Assembly (NCBI RefSeq): GCF_040549045.1
Contig: NZ_JBEWTB010000002.1
Location: forward strand, 2,201,501-2,265,500
Length of the DNA: 64,000 bases
From: Endozoicomonas sp. NE40
Lineage (GTDB): Bacteria > Pseudomonadota > Gammaproteobacteria > Pseudomonadales > Endozoicomonadaceae
Direction: 5' to 3'
Shown here in pieces: positions 16,886-25,909 of the stretch (position 1 is its first letter; every line of letters begins with the position of its first letter). The notes under the pieces are model-generated. The model saw nothing but the letters and a program-made list of their open reading frames with translations, was not told the DNA's origin and ran no database searches. Both the position numbers and the translations under genes were made by a program.

Positions 16886-17347
16886 GTGAGTTTTGCAGGC
16901 AAACAGAACACGGTAGACAGCAAGCTGATCAGCAATCAGCCATTCTGGCCTGCGCTGGATCTGGCGGAATTGATCAACAGCTATCGAACGCCGTCCGATC
17001 TGCCCACCGCCACGGTAGAAGGTACTCTGCAAATCTCTATGGTGCAGGTTAACGCCAGGCTGGCCAGCTACCGCCAGACACAGGAAGCGGAAGGCCATGA
17101 AAACCTCACCGATGTTCCCTGTGAACAGGTAGGCGATGAGTCCATACAAGTCATTTTGTACAAGCGCGCCATATTCTGTCAGGCCAAGGCCAGCATCCTG
17201 CGCGACTGGCCCAGCATTGACCGACGTAAGGAAGCAGAAAACCAGGCACGGGCCAGCGAAGAAACCGAAGACCGTTATCTGGAATTTACTGATCAGGCCA
17301 TCAGCCAGTTTCTGGGCAAACTCAGTATCAATGTGGAGGCGTTATGA
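16886..17347 (+). CDS. L: Head completion/stabilization protein (P2 gpL family)
   Basis: A 153-residue protein, typical gpL length, starting with GTG at 16886 and ending ATGA-overlapped with the next gene (17344). Typical sequence includes a PFWPALDLAELINSYRTPSD segment and YKRAIFCQAKASILRDWPSIDRR. gpL closes the head after packaging and provides the neck interface. Confidence 0.87.
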   Translation: MSFAGKQNTVDSKLISNQPFWPALDLAELINSYRTPSDLPTATVEGTLQISMVQVNARLASYRQTQEAEGHENLTDVPCEQVGDESIQVILYKRAIFCQAKASILRDWPSIDRRKEAENQARASEETEDRYLEFTDQAISQFLGKLSINVEAL

Positions 17348-17808
17348 GCAGCAAACTGAAAAGCCTCACCTGTTACCTGATCAGCAAAAAACAGTGTCGC
17401 CAGGAAGACCTGGATAGCTGGGTAGACCACTGCCGGATCATTCCGGAAAGCAGTGTTGAAGGTGAGTACTGCCAGCTGCACCTGAACCTGACCACCTGCA
17501 CCCTGTTTATCGAGGAGTTCTCTGGTAATGCCACTGAACTGGTCGCCCATGTCAGTGCCTGGCTCCAGGATAACGACGATCCCAACGACCGGCAGCGTTT
17601 TGGCCTGACCGATCCGGAGATGGACATCACCATGCTGGACAGTTCCGGCAAGAAGTGGGACGTGGATATCAGCCTGCAGTTCCTGGAACCCGTTCTGGTT
17701 CAGGAAGACCCGAATGGTTCCATTGAATGGGATAGCACCCGCTGGTCATTAATTGAAGAACCGGTGGTTGATGTAGCTACAGAAGCAGAAGGAGTGTTCC
17801 CGGCATGA
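17344..17808 (+). CDS. R: Tail completion protein (P2 gpR family)
   Basis: A 154-residue protein of the gpR family: MSSKLKSLTCYLISKKQC at the start, then VEGEYCQLHLNLTTCTLFIEEFSGNA and an MDITMLDSSGKKWDVDISLQFLEPV segment. It completes tail-to-head joining. It overlaps both neighbours by four bases, so L-R-S are translationally coupled. Confidence 0.85.
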   Translation: MSSKLKSLTCYLISKKQCRQEDLDSWVDHCRIIPESSVEGEYCQLHLNLTTCTLFIEEFSGNATELVAHVSAWLQDNDDPNDRQRFGLTDPEMDITMLDSSGKKWDVDISLQFLEPVLVQEDPNGSIEWDSTRWSLIEEPVVDVATEAEGVFPA

Positions 17809-18473
17809 GCGTGACCTTCTCCGAAGATAAAAACGCCCGGCTGTCAGCCAACAGAACGCTGGAACTGCTGATGTTGCCGCCACCCAGACGCAAGCGGGTA
17901 CTGAGAAAAACCGGGCAACAGGTCAGAAAGCGCAGTCGCCAGAACCTGAAGCAACAGAAAACCATCACTGGCGCGCCCATGGCTAAACGGAAAACCGGCA
18001 ATGGTCGTATGTTTCGCCGCCTGGGCAAAGACATGACCACGGTCACCAAAGACAAATCCGTTACCGTGACCTGGAAAAACACCATGACCGGCAAGATCGC
18101 CTATCGCCATCACCACGGTGTGCCGGAAACCTTTAATAAAACCCGTATGGATCGCCGTTACGGTGTGCCGGATTACGACCAGCCAGCCACCCGCAAGCAG
18201 GCCAAGGCTTTGATCGCCGCCGGTTTCAAGGTCTACACCGGCAAGAAAAAGGGCAAGACCCAGAGCAAGCGCCCCAGCCAGCGCTGGATTATGGACAACC
18301 TGACCCTGGGCCATGCCGGTTATCTGGTGCGCACACTGCGCAAGGAACAGAGCAAAAAGAGCTGGACGGTGAAACCGCCAGCCCGACCGTTTCATGGGGT
18401 GACTGAACAGGAAGGTACCGAGATTCTGGTGCAGGAAATGGACAACGAATGGCAGCGCCAGGGCAAGCGGTAA
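17805..18473 (+). CDS. S: Virion morphogenesis protein (P2 gpS-like)
   Basis: A 222-residue, strongly basic protein. It follows gpR directly and carries features of the phage virion morphogenesis family: an N-terminal basic helix block (KRVLRKTGQQVRKRSRQNLK), a YRHHHGVPE segment and a PARPFHGVTEQ end. gpS-type proteins act in tail completion. The family is judged from order and these segments, so moderately firm. Confidence 0.78.
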   Translation: MSVTFSEDKNARLSANRTLELLMLPPPRRKRVLRKTGQQVRKRSRQNLKQQKTITGAPMAKRKTGNGRMFRRLGKDMTTVTKDKSVTVTWKNTMTGKIAYRHHHGVPETFNKTRMDRRYGVPDYDQPATRKQAKALIAAGFKVYTGKKKGKTQSKRPSQRWIMDNLTLGHAGYLVRTLRKEQSKKSWTVKPPARPFHGVTEQEGTEILVQEMDNEWQRQGKR

Positions 18474-18520
18474 CAAAAGAACGCAGATAGCTTTTTACGG
18501 ATAACGATGAGGGACACACC

Positions 18521-19660
18521 ATGGCTTTAGGATCAGTCGCTGTAAACAACCTGAATATGATGCAGGGCTCGCCCAGTGAGGTAGAGCGCCTTTACCTGTT
18601 TGTCGGTGAAATCGCCGACGGGCAGAAGGATGAAAACCGTGGTCTGGTGCATGCCATCGACAGCACCACCGACCTGACTGCACTGATCGGCAGTGATAAC
18701 AGCGCACTGAAAACCACGGTCCAGGCTGCCATCAATAACGGTGGTCAGAACTGGTTTGCTTATGTTCTGCCACTGGAGCCTATCGCCATCAAACTGAATG
18801 CGGTGGATAAAGCTGTTGGTGAGGTGTCTGTTGAAGGCGTGGTGATGTGTGAAGCCGTCACCCAAAAAGCGGACTTCGAAGATATGCACGCCAAGGCCGA
18901 AAGCATGATCGGCAAATATCAGCGCCGGGTTCACTTCCTGGCCTGTTACCGGGGCATCGACAAAGATACCGAGACCTGGAGTGCTTACACCACTGCCGCC
19001 AATGCGGTGACTGACAATGTTGCAGCAGAACGGGTTTGCGCGGTTCCACTGCTTTACCCGGAGTATCTGGGTTCTCTGGCTGGCCGTCTGGCTAACAAGT
19101 CGGTCACTGTCGCAGATTCACCCATGCGAGTGGCGACCGGTTCACTGGTCGGAAACTATGCCGAGCGTCCAACGGATAAAGACGATGAACCACTGACCAA
19201 GGCGGTTCTGAAAACCCTGCACGACACTGGCCGTTACTGTGTACCCACCTGGCAGGAAGATTACGACGGCACATACACCAGTGACGCCAGCACCCTGGCA
19301 CCGGTCACCAGCGATTACAGCGTGCTGGAAAACCTGCGTCTGGCCGACAAGGCCGCTCGCAGAATTCGCCTGCTGCTGATTGCCAAGGTGGCAGACCGCA
19401 AGCTCAACAGCACACCCAAAAGCATGGCACGTCATACCACCTATTTTGGCAAGCCTCTGCGGGAAATGAGCCATAGCGTGACCGTAGGCAAAGACACATT
19501 CCCCGGTGAGATCAAGCCACCGAAAGAAGGCGACATTGTGATTGCCTGGCCGACCCGCACAAAGGTTCAGGTGTTCTTTAAGCTGCGTCCCTATGAAATG
19601 CCTAAAGAACTGGAAGGCAATGTTTATCTGGATCTCAGCAACCCGGCTGATCAGGAATAA
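18521..19660 (+). CDS. Tail sheath protein (DUF2586 type)
   Basis: A 379-residue protein matching the DUF2586 tail-sheath family: MALGSVAVNNLNMMQGSPSE at the start, a DLTALIGSDNSALK segment, and a C-terminus with PGEIKPPKEGDIVIAWPTRTKVQVFFKLRPYEMPK. It forms the contracting outer sheath. It replaces gpFI of P2 and is paired with the DUF2597 tube protein downstream, a combination I associate with P2-like phages of marine gammaproteobacteria. Confidence 0.85.
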   Translation: MALGSVAVNNLNMMQGSPSEVERLYLFVGEIADGQKDENRGLVHAIDSTTDLTALIGSDNSALKTTVQAAINNGGQNWFAYVLPLEPIAIKLNAVDKAVGEVSVEGVVMCEAVTQKADFEDMHAKAESMIGKYQRRVHFLACYRGIDKDTETWSAYTTAANAVTDNVAAERVCAVPLLYPEYLGSLAGRLANKSVTVADSPMRVATGSLVGNYAERPTDKDDEPLTKAVLKTLHDTGRYCVPTWQEDYDGTYTSDASTLAPVTSDYSVLENLRLADKAARRIRLLLIAKVADRKLNSTPKSMARHTTYFGKPLREMSHSVTVGKDTFPGEIKPPKEGDIVIAWPTRTKVQVFFKLRPYEMPKELEGNVYLDLSNPADQE

Positions 19661-19681
19661 CAGGAACGACCTTCATTCATA

Positions 19682-19749
19682 GGGGGCGACCCCCAGGGAT
19701 TACCCAAAGGGCATAAAGGGGGAAGTCCCTGGTACCCAAGGGGCATAAA
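19682..19749 (+). repeat. GC hairpin and direct repeats between sheath and tube genes
   Basis: The 118-base gap holds a GGGGG-CGA-CCCCC hairpin at 19682-19694. Two nearly identical 17-base repeats follow at 19701-19717 (tacccaaagggcataaa) and 19733-19749 (tacccaaggggcataaa), with a 32-base period. They precede the tube gene start at 19779. Confidence 0.6.
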
Positions 19750-19778
19750 AGCGCAGGAGCGCGAACGGGAGAACGACC

Positions 19779-20225
19779 ATGAGACTGTCTGGAAAAAGTT
19801 TTGATGTGAATATCGGCGATAGCCTGGTGCATGTAGACGCCATGAGCGCCTCCATTGAAGACAACCGTGGCACCGTCAAGGACAGAGGCGTACCGAATGG
19901 TTACGTCGATGGTGATAAAAGCTGCTCTGGTGAGATCGAGCTGGACTGGGACAACTTCCTGCTACTTCTGGAAGAAGCGCGCAACGCTGGCAGCTGGTGC
20001 GACCTGGACACCTTCGACATTGTGGTGTTCGGCAAAACCAACCGCACCGAAGCCAAGGTGGAACTGTTCGACTGCCTGATCAAGATTTCCGACATTCTTG
20101 ATATCGACCCCAACGGCACTGAAAAGAGCAAGGTCAAACTGCCCTTTGACGTGACCGGAAAGGACTTTGTCCGGATCGGTGGTGTTCCGTACCTGCGGGC
20201 TGAAGAAACCGAGGATCTGAGGTAA
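19779..20225 (+). CDS. Tail tube protein (DUF2597 type)
   Basis: A 148-residue protein recognisable as DUF2597 (MRLSGKSFDVNIGDSLVHVD, then RGVPNGYVDGDKSCSGEIELDWDNF). It probably forms the inner tube inside the sheath, the counterpart of P2 gpFII. Its start has GGGAG upstream. It is followed six bases later by the endolysin gene. Confidence 0.84.
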   Translation: MRLSGKSFDVNIGDSLVHVDAMSASIEDNRGTVKDRGVPNGYVDGDKSCSGEIELDWDNFLLLLEEARNAGSWCDLDTFDIVVFGKTNRTEAKVELFDCLIKISDILDIDPNGTEKSKVKLPFDVTGKDFVRIGGVPYLRAEETEDLR

Positions 20226-20231
20226 GCCGTT

Positions 20232-20681
20232 ATGACACTGGGCGAACAGTTTGAACGCTATGTATTAAATGCCCTGGCTAATCATCGCTTACCACTGAGC
20301 AAGGCGGCTATTCGCCTGCTGGTTATGATCGCAGCCCATGAATCTGGCGGTTTCCGTTATGTGAAACAGATGGGTAACGGGCCAGCCAGAGGGTTGTTGC
20401 AGATGGAGCCCATCGGGTTGGAAGAGGTGCGCCGGTATGTTGTGCTCAGGCCCGAACGGTTCAGGTCTCTGAGGCTTCCCGAGCACCTTGATGAACTGAT
20501 TTTTAATACTGAACTGGCCATTGTCTGTGCCCGGGCTTTCTTTATGGCAAAGCCCGAACCACTGCCGGATGAAAACAATATTGAAGGTCTGGCGAAGTAT
20601 GCCAAGCAGCACTGGAACACAGAGGCTGGTAAGGCACGCTGGGAAGATTACGCCAATGCCTACAGGGAGCTGAACGCATGA
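20232..20681 (+). CDS. Phage endolysin, transglycosylase-like
   Basis: A 149-residue protein with a lysozyme-like catalytic segment: AHESGGFRYVKQMGNGPARGLLQMEP, where Glu36 in HESGG is the likely acid catalyst and GLLQM the matching loop. No signal peptide is seen, so it probably needs a holin. It overlaps the next gene by four bases (ATGA). It would degrade the murein at the end of the lytic cycle. Confidence 0.78.
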   Translation: MTLGEQFERYVLNALANHRLPLSKAAIRLLVMIAAHESGGFRYVKQMGNGPARGLLQMEPIGLEEVRRYVVLRPERFRSLRLPEHLDELIFNTELAIVCARAFFMAKPEPLPDENNIEGLAKYAKQHWNTEAGKARWEDYANAYRELNA

Positions 20682-20890
20682 CTGCCATTTTTATGAAATT
20701 GTTTCTGGAATCCCTCAAGGCAATGGCAGGAAAGATGCTGTTCGGTGTGGTGTCAGAACGCTTTCTTTCCAGAATGCTGTGCATGGCCTTGCGCAAGCTG
20801 GCAGACCAGAGCAGCAACGAATTCACCAGAGAGGCAGCGGAAGCCATGATCGAGTCACTGAAGCGGCCCGATTTGCCCAAGATTAAATAG
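20678..20890 (+). CDS. Small lysis-region protein, unknown function
   Basis: A 70-residue protein coupled to the endolysin gene by overlap. The N-terminus (IFMKLFLESLKAMAGKMLFGVV) is amphipathic or weakly hydrophobic; the rest is helical and polar. It could be a lysis accessory or pinholin-like protein, but this rests on position. Confidence 0.5.
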   Translation: MTAIFMKLFLESLKAMAGKMLFGVVSERFLSRMLCMALRKLADQSSNEFTREAAEAMIESLKRPDLPKIK

Positions 20891-20898
20891 GAATGACG

Positions 20899-21150
20899 AT
20901 GTCTGATGCCGACACCAAACGCATTGCAGAAGAAGCCGCAGAACAGGCTGTTGAACGTGTTTTGCAACGTTTGGGGTTTGATACTGAAGACCCCAAGGCA
21001 CTGCAGGCAGATCAAACGTACTTGCGCAGCCAGAGAGAGATCAGCCAGAAAGTCACACTCTCTGTTCGCATCTTCATTATTACCACTTTTATTTCAGGCG
21101 TTGTCGGTATGGCCTGGATGGGCGTAAAGAAAGTTCTGGGAGAGAACTAG
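20899..21150 (+). CDS. Small single-span membrane protein, holin candidate
   Basis: An 83-residue protein. The ATG at 20899 lies at better spacing to AGGA (20889-20892) than an in-frame ATG at 20893. A helical, acidic N-terminal half precedes one transmembrane segment (VRIFIITTFISGVVGMAWMGV, roughly residues 55-75) and a short basic tail. Placement after the endolysin suggests a holin or a holin-like partner. Confidence in membrane location is good, in function moderate. Confidence 0.6.
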   Translation: MSDADTKRIAEEAAEQAVERVLQRLGFDTEDPKALQADQTYLRSQREISQKVTLSVRIFIITTFISGVVGMAWMGVKKVLGEN

Positions 21151-21171
21151 AACCACAAAATGGGGTGAACC

Positions 21172-21453
21172 ATGAGCGAGAAAAAAACCAGCAACAACCG
21201 TGAAGTCATCGTGATGATGGATGACCGTGAACTCAAATTCGAAATTGGCCTGGCGGACTACAACAACTGCATTAACAAAATGCAGCAGAAGAACAAGGTA
21301 CAGCCAATTCATATGTTCCTGATCAGCTGTGCTGCGGATGATGACACCAAGGCAGCGGTTAAAGAGTGCTACGAAGACGCACTCACAATGGATCTGTTTG
21401 GCGAAGTGCTGGAAGGCTACAAGCCAAAGGTTGAATTCACGGTAAAAAAATAG
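21172..21453 (+). CDS. Tail assembly chaperone, upstream (gpE-like) product
   Basis: A 93-residue protein of the putative phage tail assembly chaperone type (MDDRELKFEIGLADYNNCINKM, then PIHMFLISCAADDDTKAAV). It lies directly before the tape measure gene, the invariant place of these chaperones. The frame ends at TAG (21451-21453) right after seven A bases in the phase A-AAA-AAA, a standard -1 slippery heptamer. It chaperones tape measure protein during tail assembly. Confidence 0.84.
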   Translation: MSEKKTSNNREVIVMMDDRELKFEIGLADYNNCINKMQQKNKVQPIHMFLISCAADDDTKAAVKECYEDALTMDLFGEVLEGYKPKVEFTVKK

Positions 21454-21641
21454 AGGAACGGGCCAGGGCGATTAAGGAGAACGGTATCGAACAGCTGTTC
21501 TGCTTTGCCCAGAAGTGGCTGCCACACCATCCACCGGATGATGAAACCCTGGCTCGCGCTTTGTACCTGGAACTGGAAGACCGGGAAAACCTGGTGCATG
21601 CAGTGACCACCGGCACCGTCAGAGCCTGGAAAGGCAAATAG
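21450..21641 (+). CDS. -1 frameshift extension of tail assembly chaperone (gpE'-like)
   Basis: Slipping back one base on A-AAA-AAA (21444-21450) reads on through 63 codons (IEERARAIKENGIEQLFCFAQ and on) to TAG at 21639-21641, giving a fused protein of 156 residues from 21172. The extension has no start codon of its own near the overlap and is dense in charged and helical residues, so it is coding. P2 E/E' and lambda G/GT use the same device. The fused form is made in small amounts relative to the short form. Confidence 0.8.
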   Translation: MEERARAIKENGIEQLFCFAQKWLPHHPPDDETLARALYLELEDRENLVHAVTTGTVRAWKGK

Positions 21642-21659
21642 ATTAGAAGGACGCAAGGA

Positions 21660-23798
21660 ATGGCCAGAGCACTGGAAAAACTGATGTTTACCATTGGCCT
21701 GATCGACAAGATCAGTTCCCCGGTAGCGAAAATTCAGAACAGTCTGGCAGGTCTGGCAGACAAAGCGAAGGTCGGTTTTGCTTCCATTGCCATTGGTGTG
21801 GCGGGGCTGGTCGGTACGGGGTACGCCCTGCAATCCAGTATGCAGCCGGCCATAGAGATGCAGCAGAGCCTGGGCGAAGTGCGCAGTCTGGGAGTGCATG
21901 AACAGGCACTGGACAAACTGGAAACCAAAGCCCTGCAGTTCTCTTCACGTTATGGAGAAAGCGCGACCGACTTTGTTTCTGCGTCTTACGATATCCAGTC
22001 CGCGATTGCCGGACTGAACGGTACCGAGCTGGCTTCCTTTACGGAAGCGTCTGGCGTTCTGGCCAAGGCCACCAAATCCGACACTGCCACCATTACCAGC
22101 TACATGGGCACCATGTATGGCATCTTTAAAAACCAGGCTGCCGCCATGGGTAATGATAACTGGGTGCAGGTGGTGGCCGGACAGACGGCCAGTGCCGTGC
22201 AGATGTTTAAGACCACCGGTTCAGAAATGTCAGCGGCTTTCACCAGCCTGGGCGCAGATGCTACGTCGGTAGGTGTGGCCATGAATGAACAGATGGCAGT
22301 ACTGGGTCAGCTGCAAGCCACCATGAGTGGCAGCGAGGCCGGTACCAAATACCGGGCTTTCCTGGCCGGGATCGACAAGGCTCAGAACTCACTGGGGCTG
22401 TCGTTTACCGATGCCAGCGGCAACATCCTGCCCATGATCGATATTCTCGACCAGCTGCGCGGTAAATACGGTGAAACATTGTCTGTGGCTGAAAGTGCGG
22501 AACTGTCCAAGGCATTTGGCACCAAGGAAGCCTCCGCAATGATCAAGCTGTTAATGGCAGATACCGCCGGGCTGGAATACAACATTAATAAGCTGGGTGA
22601 AGTCAAAGGGATGGATACCGCCGCCATGATGGCTGAAGCCATGATTGATCCCTGGGAACGAATGGGAGCAGGTGTTCGAGCCGTAAAAATTGGTATTGGT
22701 TCGGCGCTATTACCGGTTCTGAATCCCATGATTACCAGTCTGGCTGATGGTGCGGCCGTATTAACAGAATGGACCAGTGAATTCCCAAACCTGACCCGTT
22801 TTCTCGGCACCGGAGCACTGTCCATTCTCGGTATCGGCGCGGCCCTGGCTTCACTGAATATCGTAATGGGCATCGCCACTATTGTCTCAGCAGGCTATGC
22901 CATAGCGATGAAAGGTTTGGGATCGGCAGTTCTGTTCCTGACCAGCCCTATCACCCTGGTGGTATTGGGCATTGGTCTGTTAATTGGTGCAGTGGTTGCC
23001 CTGATCGCTTACTGGGATGACATCAAAGCCTCATTAATGGATACAGGTTGGGGCCAGACGGTGGTCTTTATGCTGGAGTCCATTGTGGGCATGTTCCAGC
23101 AGCTCTGGTCACTGGTGGTTGTGGTGGCTCAAGTCATGGCAACGGCTCTTTCTCCCCTGCTCTGGATTCTGGAAAAAGTCGCCTGGATTGTCGGTGAAGT
23201 GATTGGCGCTGCATTGCTGGCGCTTAAAGTCGTTGCGATTGGTGTGTTCTCGTTGATCAGTATGGCGATCGGTGGTGTTGCCAAGGTGCTGGAAGGCGTG
23301 ATCTGGGGCATTACCCAATTATTTAAGGGCATCAGCTGGGTTCAGGACAAGGTGATCGGCCTGCTGAACAAGATTCCGGGCATTGATATTGGTGGTACTC
23401 AGGAAACGGTCCAAACCGTTGAACAGATTGTGCCAGAGGAAACTCAGCAGCTACTGGGGCGTGCCAGTCAAATTCCTGTTGAACAAAGCATGGAAGTCAT
23501 TGCCGGTATTCAGCAGGCACCTGTTGAACAGAATCAGGCAGTGGCTCCAGTTATTCAACCCACACCGGTTGAAGTCACTGCACCCGCTATCAACCTGGAA
23601 ACCAGCTCAGAACCGGTTGAGGCTCCCAAAGTGGAAAGCCTGCAAGCCAGTCGTGCCAGCACCGTTCCCAGTGGCGGAGTCAGCAAAAGCATCACCAATG
23701 CCATTAATAACAACAGCAGTCGTTCAGTGCATGTGGGCAAGATCGAGACCAGCCAGCCCGCCCAGAGCATTGAATATGACCTGATGCTAATAGGGTAA
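21660..23798 (+). CDS. Tail tape measure protein (P2 gpT-like)
   Basis: A 712-residue protein, the longest of the late operon. The N-terminus (MFTIGLIDKISSPVAKIQNSL) is typical of P2-like tape measures; a TP901-type core follows with FVSASYDIQSAIAGL and MAVLGQLQATMSGSEAG. The middle (about residues 380-580) has several long hydrophobic helices (for example ITLVVLGIGLLIGAVVALIAYW). The C-terminal 120 residues are Gln/Pro/Val-rich (PVEQ, TPVEV repeats). It sets tail length and may form a channel in the inner membrane during infection. Confidence 0.88.
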   Translation: MARALEKLMFTIGLIDKISSPVAKIQNSLAGLADKAKVGFASIAIGVAGLVGTGYALQSSMQPAIEMQQSLGEVRSLGVHEQALDKLETKALQFSSRYGESATDFVSASYDIQSAIAGLNGTELASFTEASGVLAKATKSDTATITSYMGTMYGIFKNQAAAMGNDNWVQVVAGQTASAVQMFKTTGSEMSAAFTSLGADATSVGVAMNEQMAVLGQLQATMSGSEAGTKYRAFLAGIDKAQNSLGLSFTDASGNILPMIDILDQLRGKYGETLSVAESAELSKAFGTKEASAMIKLLMADTAGLEYNINKLGEVKGMDTAAMMAEAMIDPWERMGAGVRAVKIGIGSALLPVLNPMITSLADGAAVLTEWTSEFPNLTRFLGTGALSILGIGAALASLNIVMGIATIVSAGYAIAMKGLGSAVLFLTSPITLVVLGIGLLIGAVVALIAYWDDIKASLMDTGWGQTVVFMLESIVGMFQQLWSLVVVVAQVMATALSPLLWILEKVAWIVGEVIGAALLALKVVAIGVFSLISMAIGGVAKVLEGVIWGITQLFKGISWVQDKVIGLLNKIPGIDIGGTQETVQTVEQIVPEETQQLLGRASQIPVEQSMEVIAGIQQAPVEQNQAVAPVIQPTPVEVTAPAINLETSSEPVEAPKVESLQASRASTVPSGGVSKSITNAINNNSSRSVHVGKIETSQPAQSIEYDLMLIG

Positions 23799-23802
23799 GG
23801 AT

Positions 23803-24174
23803 ATGGCGCAATTTACGGATATTCATATTACCGACCGGGATCTGACCCTGGACGTTGCCGGAATTCCGGAACGCATCGATGACCGCTATGTGATTGCCCA
23901 GGATCTCAAGCACGCCATTCTCGACACCGGCATTCTGGTAGAACTGATTGCGGAGCGCAGCCCTATGAAGTGGGCGCGCAATATGGTCAGGCTGGCAGAC
24001 CTGGCGGAAGAAGATATCCGGATTATTCCCGGAACTGTTCTGATTCGAAGAGACAAAAAACACATCGGGAAAATCACCATCTTTGCCGAAACCACACTGG
24101 GCAGAATTGCACTGGCCGGTGAGCAGCAAAACGACCAGACCTCTCTCAGCATTAGCAGCGAGGTCACACCATGA
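23803..24174 (+). CDS. Baseplate wedge protein, DUF2590 (gpW/gp25-like)
   Basis: A 123-residue protein with the DUF2590 pattern: DIHITDRDLTLDVAGIPERIDDRYVIAQDLKHAIL, then VLIRRDKKHIGKI. It corresponds to gpW/gp25 of contractile-tail phages, which bind the baseplate wedge. It overlaps the J gene by four bases. Confidence 0.8.
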   Translation: MAQFTDIHITDRDLTLDVAGIPERIDDRYVIAQDLKHAILDTGILVELIAERSPMKWARNMVRLADLAEEDIRIIPGTVLIRRDKKHIGKITIFAETTLGRIALAGEQQNDQTSLSISSEVTP

Positions 24175-25364
24175 ACCATAAGGAAGATTTCACCAAAATC
24201 GTTCGGGACGCTGGCATTCCCACTACTGAGGAAGAGATGCAGGCCCAGTGGAACCAGATCAATGAAGACCAGGACAGTTTAATTAAAAACGACAACAAAT
24301 GGTCGTCATTCTGGAGACTGGTCAGCGCCCTGGTGACGGCACCGGCCATGTGGGTGGTGCAGTTCCTGATTAATGAGCTATTGCCAAACAGCTTTATCAA
24401 GACCGCAGAAGGCACCTTTCTGGAAATCCTTGCCTGGGGTCTGAAGATCAGCCGCAAACCAGCAGTAAAAACCAAAGGCAAGATCACCTTTACCCGTGAC
24501 CAGATTAGCAACGCCGTAGTGGTTCCAGCGGGTACACGCATTCAGTCGCCTGCCATTAACGGCAATGTGTACGAACTGGTGACACTGGCAGACACCCCTT
24601 TTCCTGATAATCAGTTAACGGTAGAGGTGGAAGCCGAAGCCGCAGAAGCCGGTGAGGGCTGGAACCTTGCGCCCGGGTATTTCTCCATACTGCCGGAACC
24701 CGTCACTGGCGTAGTGTCTGTTCGCAACGATGACGACTGGATTATCCAACCAGGTGACGAAGCCGAAACCGACGAAGAACTGCAACTGCGCTGCCGTAAC
24801 CAGTTTACAGCCGTTGGAGAGTTCCACCACGATGCCGCCTACCGCGCCATTATTGCCGAATTTGCGGCTATTCGTGTGGACTATATCTGGTTCGAGCATG
24901 GCGCACCCCGGGGAGAAGGCAGTGCCAACGCTTATATCATGATCGACAGCGGCGCACCCGATCAGCCCTTTGTGACAGGCATCAACACCCATATCAACGA
25001 CAACGGCTACCACGGTCATGGCGATGATATGCAATGTTTCCCCATGCCTGAAAAAGGGTATGCACTATCGCCCGATGCGTACCTGAACCCCAACCTGACC
25101 GAAGCACAGCAAAATCAACTGCTGTCAGATATTGAAAACATGATCCGGTCAGCCTTTCGGGAAAACAGCGACTACACAGTGACAAAGAGCTGGCCGTTCA
25201 GCCGCTTTTCCTTTTCCAAACTGTCGGAAGAACTGCATGCACAGTTCCCGGATCTGGTCAGTATTGAATTCAACCGTGATGACATCGTGAACGATATGGA
25301 ACTGCCAGTGATCAGTTCCCTGGCTATTAAGAAGCAGGTTGCCATGGGAGGTGTAGCCCTATGA
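24171..25364 (+). CDS. J: Baseplate J family protein
   Basis: A 397-residue member of the baseplate J family (P2 gpJ). Typical elements include the N-terminal helix bundle with FLEILAWGLKISRKPAVK, FTRDQISNAVVVPAGTRIQSPA, ELQLRCRNQFTA and the FAAIRVDYIWFEHGAPRGEGSAN segment. It forms the wedge periphery to which gpI and fibres attach. It overlaps both W-like and I genes. Confidence 0.88.
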   Translation: MNHKEDFTKIVRDAGIPTTEEEMQAQWNQINEDQDSLIKNDNKWSSFWRLVSALVTAPAMWVVQFLINELLPNSFIKTAEGTFLEILAWGLKISRKPAVKTKGKITFTRDQISNAVVVPAGTRIQSPAINGNVYELVTLADTPFPDNQLTVEVEAEAAEAGEGWNLAPGYFSILPEPVTGVVSVRNDDDWIIQPGDEAETDEELQLRCRNQFTAVGEFHHDAAYRAIIAEFAAIRVDYIWFEHGAPRGEGSANAYIMIDSGAPDQPFVTGINTHINDNGYHGHGDDMQCFPMPEKGYALSPDAYLNPNLTEAQQNQLLSDIENMIRSAFRENSDYTVTKSWPFSRFSFSKLSEELHAQFPDLVSIEFNRDDIVNDMELPVISSLAIKKQVAMGGVAL

Positions 25365-25906
25365 TCAAACTCAAGCTCAAGTGGTGGATGAATGGCGAAA
25401 AAGAAGATGGTCAGCAGGGTGAACTGGCAAAGCTGACCAAAGCCGCGCAAGCCTGGTTTGATCGTGTCGCAGACTGGGCAAAGTGGCCAGTGCTGCAACT
25501 GGACCCGGAAACCTGCGCCCCGGGCCTGCTGCACTTAATCGCCTGGCAGCGAGGCATTACCCAGTTCCCTGGTGAACCCGAACGGCAATACCGTCTGCGC
25601 ACCAAGCACGCCTATGTCAATGCCGCCGACGCAGGATCGGTGATTGGTTTCCAGAATATCTTTGCCCGTATGGAACTGGGCGCAGTTTCCATTGCAGAAC
25701 GATCACCGGACAAACCCTGGGACGTGATCACCCTACAGGTCACTGACACCACCGTGGCACGGGATGCCGCCTATCTGAACTGGATCATACAAACCTATGG
25801 TCGCACCTGCCGCAGATACGAATGGGAAATTGTGACACCGATTTCAAACACAGTGCGGTCGGCATCCTTCAGTTGTGACTATGGCACCTACTATTGCAAG
25901 GAATGA
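25361..25906 (+). CDS. I: Tail protein I (baseplate-fibre connector)
   Basis: A 181-residue gpI-type protein: GLLHLIAWQRGITQFPGEPERQYRLRTKHAYVNAADAGS is characteristic of the family. It sits between J and the fibre gene, as in P2, and links baseplate and fibre. It overlaps J by four bases and ends three bases before the fibre start. Confidence 0.85.
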   Translation: MIKLKLKWWMNGEKEDGQQGELAKLTKAAQAWFDRVADWAKWPVLQLDPETCAPGLLHLIAWQRGITQFPGEPERQYRLRTKHAYVNAADAGSVIGFQNIFARMELGAVSIAERSPDKPWDVITLQVTDTTVARDAAYLNWIIQTYGRTCRRYEWEIVTPISNTVRSASFSCDYGTYYCKE

Positions 25907-25909
25907 TCA

